From Paenibacillus piscarius (GTDB lineage: Bacteria; Bacillota; Bacilli; Paenibacillales; Paenibacillaceae): a stretch of DNA of 64,000 bases. Under the pieces are notes generated by a model. The model had not been told where the DNA came from. It ran no database searches and saw only the letters and a program-made list of their open reading frames with translations. The translations under genes were made by a program, and so were the position numbers. Where the stretch lies: assembly GCF_022234545.1 (NCBI RefSeq), contig NZ_JAIEUI010000004.1, positions 248,001 to 312,000 of the forward strand, in the 5' to 3' direction. Shown here one piece after another: positions 15,274-24,944 of the stretch (position 1 is the first letter of the stretch; each line of letters begins with the position of its first letter).

Positions 15274-17589
15274 TTAGCCCAGGACCGAATAGTCCCGCCA
15301 CTCCTCAGGGAGCAGCTGCCGGTAGCCCGTCTGCAGGAAGCGGTCATCCGCAAGAATAATGACACCGTGGTCCTCCTCGCTGCGGATCAGCCGGCCTCCA
15401 GCCTGCCGGACCTTGCACATTCCCGGATAGACGTAAGCATAATCGAAGCCGTTCCTGCCCTGTGCCTGGAAGTAGCTCCGCAGCAGATTGCGTTCCAGCC
15501 CCACCTGCGGCAGGCCGACCCCGACGACCATTACCCCGTTCAGCCGGTCACCCGGAAGATCCACCCCTTCGGAGAAAATGCCGCCCAGCACGGCAAAACC
15601 CAGCAGCGTCTCCGGGTTGTCCGGCGAGAACGCCGCCAGGAACTCCTCCCGCTCCGTCTCGCTCATTCCGCTGCCCTGCAGCAGCGTGCGGACCTGCGGG
15701 TAACTCTCCGTAAACACCTCATAGACATTCTTCAGATACAGGTACGAAGGGAAGAAGACCAGGTAGTTCCCCTTCTTCGCGGCCATGCCCATCAGCGCAT
15801 CGCTGAGCGGCTTCAGAGAAGCCTCACGGTCATGATACCGGGTGGATACGGGAAGAACCGACACCTGCCACTGCTCCTTATGAAAAGGCGACGGCAGGCT
15901 CAGACTGTAGTCATCCTCCTCCGCCCCGATCATATCCCTGTAATAATGGAGCGGCGAGAGGGTGGCCGAGAACAGAATCTGGCTGCGGAAGCTCTTCGCC
16001 ATCTGCTGCAGCAGATGCGAAGGATCGAGATTGAACAGCTTCAGGAATACATCGCCGCCGCTTACCTCGGCATAAGTGATATAGCGTTCATCATAGGTCC
16101 GGAAGGTGCGCAGCATCGCCTGGACGGCGTAAAAGGTATCGAGCAGGCTGTCCTCTCCCGCCCCCTCCGCCTGCGGCGGGAGGAGCGGAGCAGAGGAATG
16201 CAGCAGCTCCTGCTCCGCCTCAGCAGAGAACTGCTCCAGCAGCTCCGGCAGCTCCGCAGGATAGGCCTTCCACTCCCCCGCCTTGCGGTCGCCGCAGCTC
16301 TTGCGCAGCGCGATGAAGAAGGCGTTCACCGCCTTGGCCGCAGCGCTGAGCCGCGGATTCACCGTCTTGAACTGCCGCTGCAGTGCCAGGAACGGGGCCT
16401 TTGTCAGCGAGGCGGAATACATCTCCCGTCCCCGGTCCACCAGATTATGCGCTTCATCCACCAGCAGCACCGTATGCTTCTTCCGTTCCTCAGACATCCG
16501 CTTCAGGCTGATCCGCGGATCATAGATATAATTGTAATCGCAGATGACCACATCGCAGGCATAGGCAGCATCCAGCGAGAATTCAAACGGGCAGACCTCA
16601 TGCTTGCGGGCATAGGCGGCTATGGTCTCACGCGTCATCAGCGTCTCATGCTCCAGCATATCGAGCAGCGCGCCATTGATCCGGTCATAATAGCCTTCGG
16701 CATACGGGCAGGACTCCAGGCTGCAGAGGCCCTCCTCCCGGAAGCAGGCCTTCTCCTTAGCCGTCAGCGCAATAACATGCAGATGCAGTCCCCGGCTGTT
16801 CAGCACCGCCAATGCCTCCTGCGCCGCGATCCGTGTAACCGTCTTGGCCGTCAGATAGAAGATGCCGGCCGCTTTGCCCTCACCCAGCGCTTTGACTGCC
16901 GGGAACAGGGTGGACATGGTCTTGCCGATGCCTGTAGGGGCCTGGGCGTAAAGATTGGCCCCCTCGGCGATTGCGGTGTATACTGCGGCAGCGAAATGCC
17001 GCTGGCCTTCCCGGTAGGCCGGGAACGGAAATGCCAAACCGGGAATACTCTCTCCCCGCTTCGCTCTATACCGGAACATCATCTCAGCATACGGTACATA
17101 CCGGTCCACAGCCACTTCGGCGAAAGCCGCCAGCGCTTCACGGCTCATCTCCCGGTACAGGCTGTGCTGCGCTCCGCCTCCCCGCTGCACATAGGTGAGC
17201 TTCACCTTAATGGCGGGAAGCTCCAGATCGCTCACAAGCATGTAGGCATACATATACGCCTGTGCCCAGTGCACCTCCTTGCCCTCAAGCGAAGCATCCG
17301 GCGCCCCGGCTATGGACTTGATCTCCTCTACCGTCAGGCTGCCGTCCTCCCCGGTCAGCAGACCATCGCAGCGGCCGTCAATCACGAACAGCAGCTCTCC
17401 CCGGCGCAGCTCCGTTTTAAGGTAGACCTCCTTCCGGTCGCCCTCCTTATATTGCTTCTGAATCAGCTGATGGCTGCGCGTTCCCTCCGCCATCGCCGTC
17501 CCGCTGCGGAAGCCGGGCTCCAGACTGCCGCTGCTGAAGGCATATTCCACCAGCGCCCTCACGGACAGGGCAATTTCCGTATACTCCAT
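15274..17589 (-). CDS. PD-(D/E)XK nuclease fused to an XPD/DinG-type Fe-S helicase
   Basis: About 771 residues. The N-terminal 180 residues contain a restriction-like nuclease core: FVIDGRCDGL followed by TVEEIKSI (the D...ExK pattern). Then a superfamily-2 helicase: motif I TGIGKTMSTLF, four closely placed cysteines (CFREEGLCSLESC and EVCPFEF) as expected for an Fe-S cluster, DEAH box LVDEAHNLVDRG, SATLSPLHYY, and motif VI QAGGRLIRSEED. This is a repair-type 5'-3' helicase with a built-in nuclease. An upstream TTG at 17607 is the ribosome site itself (TTGGAGGTGA), so I use ATG 17589. It stands alone; damage or replication repair is inferred. Confidence 0.88.
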   Translation of the reverse strand: MEYTEIALSVRALVEYAFSSGSLEPGFRSGTAMAEGTRSHQLIQKQYKEGDRKEVYLKTELRRGELLFVIDGRCDGLLTGEDGSLTVEEIKSIAGAPDASLEGKEVHWAQAYMYAYMLVSDLELPAIKVKLTYVQRGGGAQHSLYREMSREALAAFAEVAVDRYVPYAEMMFRYRAKRGESIPGLAFPFPAYREGQRHFAAAVYTAIAEGANLYAQAPTGIGKTMSTLFPAVKALGEGKAAGIFYLTAKTVTRIAAQEALAVLNSRGLHLHVIALTAKEKACFREEGLCSLESCPYAEGYYDRINGALLDMLEHETLMTRETIAAYARKHEVCPFEFSLDAAYACDVVICDYNYIYDPRISLKRMSEERKKHTVLLVDEAHNLVDRGREMYSASLTKAPFLALQRQFKTVNPRLSAAAKAVNAFFIALRKSCGDRKAGEWKAYPAELPELLEQFSAEAEQELLHSSAPLLPPQAEGAGEDSLLDTFYAVQAMLRTFRTYDERYITYAEVSGGDVFLKLFNLDPSHLLQQMAKSFRSQILFSATLSPLHYYRDMIGAEEDDYSLSLPSPFHKEQWQVSVLPVSTRYHDREASLKPLSDALMGMAAKKGNYLVFFPSYLYLKNVYEVFTESYPQVRTLLQGSGMSETEREEFLAAFSPDNPETLLGFAVLGGIFSEGVDLPGDRLNGVMVVGVGLPQVGLERNLLRSYFQAQGRNGFDYAYVYPGMCKVRQAGGRLIRSEEDHGVIILADDRFLQTGYRQLLPEEWRDYSVLG

Positions 17590-17748
17590 AGGAGTCACCT
17601 CCAACAATTACCGGATCATTTTATGGCGATTAACCGATATTCATCCTTTACCCGCGGTATTCCGCTGCCTGAGGGAAATACATGCGGCATAGTTCTTATA
17701 TAGCGGGTTTTACGCACGCTTCAGAGCGTATACGGCAGGTTCTGATTT

Positions 17749-17777
17749 TTGACATTCCCTGCCTGACATTGCATAAT
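17749..17777 (+). promoter_or_regulatory. sigma-A promoter of the LTA synthase gene
   Basis: TTGACA (17749-17754) and CATAAT (17772-17777) are 17 bp apart, about 50 bp upstream of the GTG start. Confidence 0.75.
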
Positions 17778-17830
17778 AAATTTTATTGATAATGGAATTT
17801 TTATGTCCTCTTTAGAAAGAAGGCGAAGCT

Positions 17831-19696
17831 GTGTCATCCGTAACCTTGAAGCGATGGTTGCTGAAGCCATTTGTATTCTTTTCCATTCTGTTTCTGTTCA
17901 AGAGCCTGTTGGCCTGGGGTGTCATCTTTGATGATATGCAATTCTGGAAATCGATTCTGACGGAGCTGCCGTTCGTCTGGGCGCTGTTCTTCCTGATTGA
18001 GCGCTTCGCGTCAAGACGGAAGCTCGGCTATTACATGACCGTGAATTTGTTGGTGACGGCGATCTTTTTTGCCGCGATTATGTATTTCAAATATTACGGG
18101 GTTATCGTCACTTACCATGCGGCAGAGCAGGTGAACCAGGTGACCGCCGTCAAGAACAGCGTATTCTCCCTGATGGACCCGTATTATCTGCTGATCTTCA
18201 CCGATATTATCGTGCTTGGCTTCTATTTCTTCATTAACAAGAACGGGCGCAATTATAAGAAGGATAAGATCAACCGGCCGAACGGCCGGGCGCTGCATGT
18301 TGTACTGTTCGCGGTATCGCTCGGACTCTGCCTGTTCAATATTCTTCCGAATAAGGCCAGCATGAACGAGATCAAGAAGGCCCAGGAGATGGGCATCCTT
18401 AATTATGAAGCATATACGATCTTTGCTCAAGACCGGACAGAGCTGGTGCAGGCCAGTGAGATCACCCAGGACAGTATCAACCAGCTCAAGGGTATTGATC
18501 CCTCAGCCGTCTCACCTTATGCCGGTGCTGCGAGGAATAAGAATCTGATTGTCATCCAGCTGGAATCATTCCAGAGCTTCCTGCTCGGCCTGAAGCTGGA
18601 CGGCCAGGAGATCACCCCTAACCTGAACCGCCTGATGGAGGACAGTGTATACTTCAACAACTTCTATCAGATGGTCGGCCAGGGCAATACCTCTGACGCG
18701 GAATTCGTAGTCAACTCGTCATTCTACATTCCTCCGCAGGGTGCAGCGACCATGTCCTATGTCGACAAGAAGCTGCCGAGCCTGCCCCGTCTGCTTCAGG
18801 CCAGCGGCTATCAGACTGCCACCTTCCATACGAATGTGGTGGAATTCTGGAACCGCGGGGAATTGTACAGCGCGCTGGGCTTCGAGAAGTATTATGACCA
18901 TGAGTTCTTCAAGGATGAGGATGCCTTCTTCTTCGGCGCCTCCGATGAGGTGCTCTACCGCAAAACCGCCGGCAAACTGAAGGAGATGAATGCAGCCGGC
19001 CAGCCGTTCTACGCTCAGGTAATCTCCATGTCTGCACACCATCCGTTCACGATTCCTGCCGAGAAGTACAAGATGAAGCTGCCGGAGCGGTATGAAGGCA
19101 CGTTCGTAGGGGATTATATCCGTTCGCAGAATTATGCGGACTATGCCTTCGGCCAATTCGTGGATGAACTGAAGGCGGATGGCCTGTGGGAGAACAGCCT
19201 GATTATGGTCTACGGCGATCATATGGGGCTGCCAATCTACTCGCTTGACCATGATGACAAGCAATTAATGAAGGAAATCTACGGCCATGATTACAGCTAT
19301 GCCGATATGCTCAATATTCCGCTGCTGATTCATAGCGAGGGCGTCCTTGCTCCGCAGAAGCTGGAGCAGGTAGGCGGAGAAGTAGATATCCTGCCGACCG
19401 CCGCCAGTCTGCTGGGTGTACCGGTGGATCATCAGATTCATTTCGGCCAGGATCTGCTAAGCCAGTCCTATAATCTGCTGCCGCAGCGTTATTACCTGCC
19501 GACCGGCTCCTTCATTTCCAGCTCGGCGCTGCTGATTCCCGGCAACAGCTTCGAGGATCATACACAGTATAAGCTGGCTGCCGGAGGGCGTGCTCCAGCC
19601 GGTACCGAGGATGAATACAGCCGCGCGCTGCGGCTGCGCCAGCTGTCGGACAGCTACATTACCCAGCTGCCGGCCAAAGCACCGGAAGCGAAGTAA
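17831..19696 (+). CDS. lipoteichoic acid synthase family protein (LtaS-like)
   Basis: A 621-residue enzyme with five N-terminal membrane helices (to about residue 190) and an extracellular sulfatase-fold domain. Metal and catalytic residues are visible: Glu in IVIQLESFQSF, nucleophile Thr287 in GNTSDAEF, the SAHHPF segment, and Asp-His in VYGDHMG. It transfers glycerol phosphate from phosphatidylglycerol to the growing teichoic acid chain, or primes it. GTG start, with a weak ribosome site (AGAAGGCGA). Paralogues (LtaS, YfnI, YqgS, YvgJ) cannot be told apart here, so no symbol is given. A strong bidirectional terminator follows. Confidence 0.9.
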   Translation: MSSVTLKRWLLKPFVFFSILFLFKSLLAWGVIFDDMQFWKSILTELPFVWALFFLIERFASRRKLGYYMTVNLLVTAIFFAAIMYFKYYGVIVTYHAAEQVNQVTAVKNSVFSLMDPYYLLIFTDIIVLGFYFFINKNGRNYKKDKINRPNGRALHVVLFAVSLGLCLFNILPNKASMNEIKKAQEMGILNYEAYTIFAQDRTELVQASEITQDSINQLKGIDPSAVSPYAGAARNKNLIVIQLESFQSFLLGLKLDGQEITPNLNRLMEDSVYFNNFYQMVGQGNTSDAEFVVNSSFYIPPQGAATMSYVDKKLPSLPRLLQASGYQTATFHTNVVEFWNRGELYSALGFEKYYDHEFFKDEDAFFFGASDEVLYRKTAGKLKEMNAAGQPFYAQVISMSAHHPFTIPAEKYKMKLPERYEGTFVGDYIRSQNYADYAFGQFVDELKADGLWENSLIMVYGDHMGLPIYSLDHDDKQLMKEIYGHDYSYADMLNIPLLIHSEGVLAPQKLEQVGGEVDILPTAASLLGVPVDHQIHFGQDLLSQSYNLLPQRYYLPTGSFISSSALLIPGNSFEDHTQYKLAAGGRAPAGTEDEYSRALRLRQLSDSYITQLPAKAPEAK

Positions 19697-19724
19697 TCGG
19701 CAGCCGGACCATAGTCTAAATGCA

Positions 19725-19754
19725 AATAAGCCAGCCCTTAAGGGCTGGCTTATT
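19725..19754. terminator. bidirectional terminator between LTA synthase and marR genes
   Basis: AATAAGCCAGCCCT pairs with AGGGCTGGCTTATT around a 2-nt loop. T- and A-rich flanks on both sides serve the two convergent genes. Confidence 0.85.
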
Positions 19755-19775
19755 ATTATATATGCACAGGTTAGC

Positions 19776-20207
19776 TTAGCGCTCCTGGTTCTCCAGCATG
19801 AGGAAATAACGGGCGAATTTCTCCAGCTCTGCCGGCTCCAGAATGGACAGATGCTCCTGCAGCTGCAGCAGGGAACGGTGCTGCGCTTCCTCCAGAACGC
19901 CCTGCCCTTTATCGGTTATAGTAACAAGCACAGCTCTGCGGTCATTCTCGTCCGGTACCCGGGTAATCAGCTCCAGCAGCTCCAGACGGTCGAGCATGAC
20001 AGTGACTGCACTGGATTTGACCTCCAGCTTCTCAGCCAGCTGAATGACTCTCGCCTGCTTCTCCTGAGAGATCATCTGCAGCAGCCCAAACTGCGGTACC
20101 GTCAGCCCCAGCTCCTTATGCAGCGACATCTGTGACATGATTCTGCGCTGAACCCTCCACATGGATAAGCCTACACGTTCGATCAGCGGATTAATTTCTT
20201 GTGACAT
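19776..20207 (-). CDS. MarR-family transcriptional regulator
   Basis: A 143-residue winged-helix protein with the MarR core: VPQFGLLQMISQ, recognition helix VKSSAVTVMLDRLE and wing RVPDENDRRAVLVTIT. ATG 20207 is preferred over the ATG at 20231 because GGGAGCTGAAGGA precedes it. It is divergent from the chemoreceptor gene and convergent with the LTA synthase gene, so its targets are not evident. The wing motif DENDRR is the normal DNA-backbone contact. The ligand cannot be read from the sequence. Confidence 0.88.
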   Translation of the reverse strand: MSQEINPLIERVGLSMWRVQRRIMSQMSLHKELGLTVPQFGLLQMISQEKQARVIQLAEKLEVKSSAVTVMLDRLELLELITRVPDENDRRAVLVTITDKGQGVLEEAQHRSLLQLQEHLSILEPAELEKFARYFLMLENQER

Positions 20208-20457
20208 TCCTTCAGCTCCCGGCCTGTTCATTCTGTTTCAAGCGTACCATTATCCAAGCAACACATTCAATAGATTTGTATTTCATTAACGCCAAAAGGC
20301 CTGGTTTTGCAGTGATATTTCATACATTATCCACTTTTTTTCGACACAAAAATTCTTTTTCCGCTCTATGCTCAAAGCGCAGCGGATGCGCTATAATCGT
20401 AGCAGTGATAGCTAGAATCACTGAATATACTTAGAGTCAGGGCTGGTGATATTTCTT

Positions 20458-22152
20458 ATGAAATTGGCAACAAAATTAACCTGGATGATGCTGGTTGTAT
20501 TGCTTCTGGTGGGCTCATCCATAGGCTTCTTCGGATATCGTGCTGCTTACAAGCAGATCGATGAAGCCGCAGGCATTGAATTGGTAGGCTGCGCGAATAT
20601 AACCACCGGCCTTATCGATCCTGCCGACATTACCGCTCTGGCTGCCGGCGACACCAGCAAGCTAAGTACCATCGAAGACCGTATAGGCTGGATTACGGAC
20701 CATAAGCCGATTTTCAAGGAGGCATTCATCCTCTCCCTGGACGGCAAGGTTCTGGCTGCAGACAAACGCTTCAAGTCAAGAGGATACAAGGCAGGGGACA
20801 GCTTCTACTTCTCTGATACCGATAAACAGATGATCACCAGCATGAAGCATTCTACCTACTCCAAGGTCTATACCTACGAAGGCACCTCGCTCAAAACCGG
20901 CTACGGCCCCATCTACCAGGATCATGACCCGACCAAACCCATCATTGCACTTATGGCGATTAATTTCGACGGCCCGCTGATTCAGACCCGGACGATGGAC
21001 ATTATTACCCGCCCCTTCATCATCGGCAGCTCCATTCTCATTATTGCCATTCTCGCCGCTTACCTGCTGATCCGCCGGATGATCCGCCCGCTCACCAAGC
21101 TGTCTGCCTCTGTCAATACCGTGGCCAAAGGCGACCTTACCCGCGAACCGCTGCTCTTCACCAGTAAGGACGAGATCGGCCAGCTGGCCCGCGACTTCAA
21201 TGCCATGACCTTGAATCTGCGCAATCTGATTACCCAGGTCAACGATACCTCCATGCTGGTCGCCTCCTCCTCGCAGGAGCTGTCTGCCAGCGCCCAAGAG
21301 ACGAACCGGGCCGGAGAACACAGCGTGAATGTGACTCTGGAGCTGGCTGACGGGGCACATACCCAGCTGCAGAACCTGGAAGGAAGCTTCAAGGCTGTGC
21401 AGGACATGTCGCACTTCATTACCGAAATCGCCGGCAATGCAGACAGTGCGATGAACCAGGCAGCCGTTAACTCCGAGAAGGCGCGGATCGGCCGGGAGTC
21501 GATGGATTCCACCAGAGCCCAGATGGGCATTGTCGGCGCCAGTATCTCAGATCTGTCCGGCATTATTGAAGCGCTGGGCAGCCATTCCAAGGAGATCGAG
21601 AATATTGTCGGTACTATAGCCAGTATAGCCGAGGAGACCAATCTGTTATCCCTCAATGCCGCGATTGAGGCTGCGCGGGCCGGAGAAGAGGGCCGGGGCT
21701 TCGCGGTGGTGGCAGGGTCTGTACGCAAGCTCGCGGAGCGCTCCGCCGGGTCGGCCCGCCAGATCGGCGAGCTGGTCAGCCTGATCGTCGCCCAGATGGA
21801 CAAGGCCGGGAAGACGATGCAGCGTTCCACAGATGAGATGGAGCACGGCAAAGAGATGATCATCGCGGCCGGGCATTCCTTCTCCGAGATCGAAGTCTCC
21901 GTATCTGATATGTCTGTCCAGAGCCAGCAGATTTCGGCCACTGTCCGCGAGCTGTCCCAGATCTCCGAAGGGCTGGTCACAGCCATCCAGAAGATTGTCG
22001 CTGTGTCTAACCAGACCGCAGAAGGCGCAGAGACTCTATCCGCCTCCTCCCAAGAGCAGCTTGCCGCGATGGAGGAGGTCGAGTCCTCCGCAGCCTTCCT
22101 GTCCTCGCTTGCCGAGAAGCTGCAGGTGCTGGTGGAGAACTTCAAGGTCTAG
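20458..22152 (+). CDS. methyl-accepting chemotaxis protein
   Basis: About 564 residues. A membrane helix (about 7-27) is followed by an extracellular sensor of some 155 residues resembling a single Cache/PAS-like domain, a second helix (about 180-205), HAMP ([26 protein letters not shown]) and the cytoplasmic signalling hairpin, whose tip reads [27 protein letters not shown]. Ends without a CheR pentapeptide. GTG at 20446 is possible, but ATG 20458 has GGTGA at better distance. A TATAAT box lies at 20392-20397 with a poor -35. Its stop is 10 bp from the first 51-bp hairpin repeat. Confidence 0.93.
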   Translation: MKLATKLTWMMLVVLLLVGSSIGFFGYRAAYKQIDEAAGIELVGCANITTGLIDPADITALAAGDTSKLSTIEDRIGWITDHKPIFKEAFILSLDGKVLAADKRFKSRGYKAGDSFYFSDTDKQMITSMKHSTYSKVYTYEGTSLKTGYGPIYQDHDPTKPIIALMAINFDGPLIQTRTMDIITRPFIIGSSILIIAILAAYLLIRRMIRPLTKLSASVNTVAKGDLTREPLLFTSKDEIGQLARDFNAMTLNLRNLITQVNDTSMLVASSSQELSASAQETNRAGEHSVNVTLELADGAHTQLQNLEGSFKAVQDMSHFITEIAGNADSAMNQAAVNSEKARIGRESMDSTRAQMGIVGASISDLSGIIEALGSHSKEIENIVGTIASIAEETNLLSLNAAIEAARAGEEGRGFAVVAGSVRKLAERSAGSARQIGELVSLIVAQMDKAGKTMQRSTDEMEHGKEMIIAAGHSFSEIEVSVSDMSVQSQQISATVRELSQISEGLVTAIQKIVAVSNQTAEGAETLSASSQEQLAAMEEVESSAAFLSSLAEKLQVLVENFKV

Positions 22153-22162
22153 TTTTGTGCCT

Positions 22163-22496
22163 AATGTGATCGGTTTTTCGATTACATTTGGCTCACGCGC
22201 CGTTCCCGGCTCCAATGTGATCGGTTTTTCGATTACATTTGACTCACGCGCCGTTCCCGGCTCCAATGTGGTCGGTTTTTCGATTACATTTGACTCACGC
22301 GCCGTTCCCGGCTCCAATGTGGTCGGTTTTTCGATTATATTTGACTCACGCGCCGTTCCCGGCTCCAATGTGATCGGTTTTTCGATTACATTTGACTCAC
22401 GCGCCGTTCCCGGCTCCAATGTGATCGGTTTTTCGATTACATTTGGCTCACGCGCCGTTCCCGGCTCCAATGTGATCGGTTTTTCGATTACATTTG
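22163..22496. repeat. seven tandem 51-bp hairpin repeats
   Basis: Units start at 22163, 22214, 22265, 22316, 22367, 22418 and 22469, an exact 51-bp period; the last is truncated to 28 bp. Each holds a hairpin of arms AATGTGATCG and CGATTACATT with loop GTTTTT, then a GC-rich linker ending CGCCGTTCCCGGCTCC. Units 3 and 4 carry A-to-G at arm position 7, and unit 4 also C-to-T in the other arm; both changes keep pairing as G-U. Other changes are limited to TTTGACTC versus TTTGGCTC at the start of the linker. Confidence 0.97.
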
Positions 22497-22520
22497 GCCT
22501 GTGTACCTTCGAGTGAACAC

Positions 22521-22546
22521 AATGTATACTGTTTTTCACATACATT
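22521..22546. repeat. diverged eighth hairpin copy
   Basis: AATGTATACT-GTTTTT-CACATACATT has the same 26-nt length and loop as the array hairpins, with only the outer seven pairs kept (AATGTAT/ATACATT). Arm position 6 has changed from a G-T pair to A-T. Confidence 0.6.
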
Positions 22547-22647
22547 CGCATTTGTTCCTTAGGCCGCTGTAAACATCCACTTCTATAGGTTCTAAGTCAA
22601 TCTTCCGCCACATTCAGCTTCAAAGTCACTCTACGAATCGTAACTAA

Positions 22648-22695
22648 AAAGGCTGTCCTGATGCGGAGCACCTGCTTCGCATCAGGACAGCCTTT
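22648..22695. terminator. bidirectional terminator between chemoreceptor and MHYT-GGDEF-EAL genes
   Basis: An 18-bp perfect stem (AAAGGCTGTCCTGATGCG and complement) with a 12-nt loop, flanked by A- and T-runs, serves both convergent genes. Confidence 0.9.
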
Positions 22696-22721
22696 GTATC
22701 ATTCGGGCCGCTCACAGGCCG

Positions 22722-24731
22722 TCAGGCCGTATTCTCGATAAACCACTGGCCTAATTCCTTGACCGGCATGGGACGCCCGTAATAGAAGCCCTGCATGACC
22801 CGGCAGCCCAGTGATTGCAGCAGCTCAATCTGCTCGGTCGTCTCGACGCCCTCGGCAACAACCTCCATGTTCAGGTTGCTGGCAATGGCAATAATGTTGC
22901 TGATGATCGCCTTCTTGGAGTGCATCTTGCTCTTGCGGATGAACACCTGATCGATCTTCAGCGTATTAACCGGAATCTCATCGAGGTTGCCGAGTGATGA
23001 GAAACCGGTTCCGAAGTCGTCCAGCGAGACCCTGACCCCCAGCTCCCGCAGCTTGGAGAGCTGAGCCACCGTCTCCTCCATATTGTTCATGGCAATGGAT
23101 TCAGTAATCTCCAATTCAAGGAAATGCGGGGCCAGGCCGGAGCACGCCAGTGCTTCCTCCACCACATCACAGAGGCTTCCGCCTTCGAACATCCGCGCAG
23201 ACATATTAATAGAGACGGCAACATTCGCCACATTCGCTGTATGCCAGAGCATATTCTGTCCGCAGACCTCATGCAGCATCCAGTAGGTAATCGGGACAAT
23301 CAGGCCGGTCTCTTCAGCAATCGGAATGAACTCGCCCGGTGAAATAATGCCATGCTCCGGATGCCTCCACCGCAGCAGCGCCTCAAGCCCCACTGTCACA
23401 TTCAGAAGAGAATCCCATTTCGGCTGATAGACGACCATGAACTCTGAACGGGCCAAGGCCTTGCGCAGGTCCTTCTCCAGAGACATCCGCCGCACCTGGT
23501 GGCGGTTCATCTCCAGATCGAACACGCTGAATTTGTTCTTGCCCGAATCCTTGGAGGTATACAGCGCCGTGTCGGCCGCCTTCATCAGTGCTGAACGGTC
23601 GGTGCCGTGCGCAGGGGTCAGGCTGATTCCCACACTCGCTGTTACATAGAGCTCATTGTCCTCGATGCTATAGGACTTCTTAAGCTCCAGCAGAATATGC
23701 TGGGCTGTCTCCTCCGCCACCGCGATGCTGCAATCCGGCAGGGCAATCAGGAACTCATCCCCGCCAAGCCGGAACACCTTGCCCTGCGCACCAACGCAGG
23801 CGGTCAGCCTGGCCGATACCTCGCACAGCAGCAGATCGCCGATATCATGCCCAAGCGTATCATTGATCGACTTGAAGCGGTCCAGATCCACAAAGAACAC
23901 GGCCCCCGCCGTGCCCCGGAAGAACTCCTCCCGGAAATAACGCTCCAGGCCATGCCGGTTCGGCAGCTCCGTGAGCGGATCATGGTAGGCCATGCGCTCC
24001 AGAACATTCCTGTCCAGGAACACCGCGCCGCCGGATACCGCAAGCACGAACAAGGTAACCATCGAGATGCCGGTCAGCAGGATCACATCTGTCTCCATCA
24101 GCAGCGGCGCGGCTCCCTGCGGTCCTTGCGGGTGCAGGATGCTTGTCCTCAAGCTGGTGTAATGCATACCCGTAACCGCCAGGGCGATGAAGAGGGCAGA
24201 ATACAGCTTCCAGCGGCTGAAGCCGGTCACATCCTTGAATCGGCGGAGCAGGAACAATCCGATAGAAGAAGAGATCAAGGCGATCAATACCGAGACGGCC
24301 TGATCAGTAAGCCTGTAATGAACCTGGATCTCCAGCTTCATCGCGGACATCCCGGTGTAGTGCATAATCGAGATACCGCTGCCCAGGATCGCACCGCCGG
24401 CAAGGAACCGCCAGCTTCTCTGGGGGGAAGACGTCACGATCTGGAGCGATACGTAACAGGCTGACATGATAATGAGCAGAGACAGAACCGCTGTGCCGGG
24501 ATGATAACTGACCTTGAAGGGCAGACGGCTGGCCATAATGCCTACGAAATGCATCGCCCATATTCCGCTGCCGAGCACGCAGGCACCTGAGAGCAGCCAT
24601 AGACGCCGGATCCGGCCCGCTGAATGGGAGACCTGGGAAATCAGATTAAGCGCAGAGTAAGATGCTGCAGCTACAAGCGCGAAGGATAGTAATACAATCC
24701 AGATATTATAGTGGATTCCCATTTGATCCAT
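22722..24731 (-). CDS. MHYT-GGDEF-EAL cyclic-di-GMP protein (DgcW/YkoW-like)
   Basis: About 669 residues. Seven-helix MHYT sensor with its repeated motif (WAMHFVGIMA, SIMHYTGMSA, TGMHYTSL), followed directly by GGDEF (RLGGDEFLIAL) and EAL (LEALLRWRHPEHG; DDFGTGFSSL; VAEGVET). Both catalytic motifs are complete, so it could make or break c-di-GMP. MHYT domains are thought to bind copper and sense gases such as O2 or NO. Bacillus DgcW is similar but has a PAS domain, missing here. ATG 24731 is chosen because AAGAGGTC precedes it; the GTG at 24746 overlaps that site. Confidence 0.92.
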   Translation of the reverse strand: MDQMGIHYNIWIVLLSFALVAAASYSALNLISQVSHSAGRIRRLWLLSGACVLGSGIWAMHFVGIMASRLPFKVSYHPGTAVLSLLIIMSACYVSLQIVTSSPQRSWRFLAGGAILGSGISIMHYTGMSAMKLEIQVHYRLTDQAVSVLIALISSSIGLFLLRRFKDVTGFSRWKLYSALFIALAVTGMHYTSLRTSILHPQGPQGAAPLLMETDVILLTGISMVTLFVLAVSGGAVFLDRNVLERMAYHDPLTELPNRHGLERYFREEFFRGTAGAVFFVDLDRFKSINDTLGHDIGDLLLCEVSARLTACVGAQGKVFRLGGDEFLIALPDCSIAVAEETAQHILLELKKSYSIEDNELYVTASVGISLTPAHGTDRSALMKAADTALYTSKDSGKNKFSVFDLEMNRHQVRRMSLEKDLRKALARSEFMVVYQPKWDSLLNVTVGLEALLRWRHPEHGIISPGEFIPIAEETGLIVPITYWMLHEVCGQNMLWHTANVANVAVSINMSARMFEGGSLCDVVEEALACSGLAPHFLELEITESIAMNNMEETVAQLSKLRELGVRVSLDDFGTGFSSLGNLDEIPVNTLKIDQVFIRKSKMHSKKAIISNIIAIASNLNMEVVAEGVETTEQIELLQSLGCRVMQGFYYGRPMPVKELGQWFIENTA

Positions 24732-24944
24732 AGTTGACCTCTTCACCGGTTTTATTATCAGCGTCTATCTCAAGCTAAAAATCATTATACGAATATCAGA
24801 TAAGTGGAAGAGTATATAAAGATTATGGCTATCCGTGAGACCTAACTTTAGCTGTATTTTACCTTTTATTTGGCAGACTGTCTAAGTAAATACTGGAACT
24901 CAGGCCCTTTTTTGAATGTCGGCAAAAAATGTCCATATTTGCAT

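Larger units (their letters stand above)
22153..22647. other. non-coding interval dominated by hairpin repeats
   Basis: The 495 bp between the chemoreceptor stop and the shared terminator hold seven tandem 51-bp units (22163-22496), a diverged hairpin (22521-22546) and about 100 bp of unremarkable sequence. Long open frames cross the array on both strands only because 51 is a multiple of three. Confidence 0.85.

Noticed and set aside
15232-17703. 823-residue open frame on the + strand
   Set aside because: It is antisense to the nuclease-helicase gene; it arises from GC-rich codon bias and has no recognisable domains.
22163-22496. The regular array as a CRISPR
   Set aside because: The linkers between hairpins are almost identical, so there are no unique spacers, and no cas genes are present.
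22036-22551. Open frames of about 170 residues across the hairpin array on both strands, with 17-residue repeats
   Set aside because: The frames stay open only because the 51-bp unit is a multiple of three and lacks stops in those frames; no ribosome site fits, and the units vary in ways that keep RNA pairing, not protein sequence.
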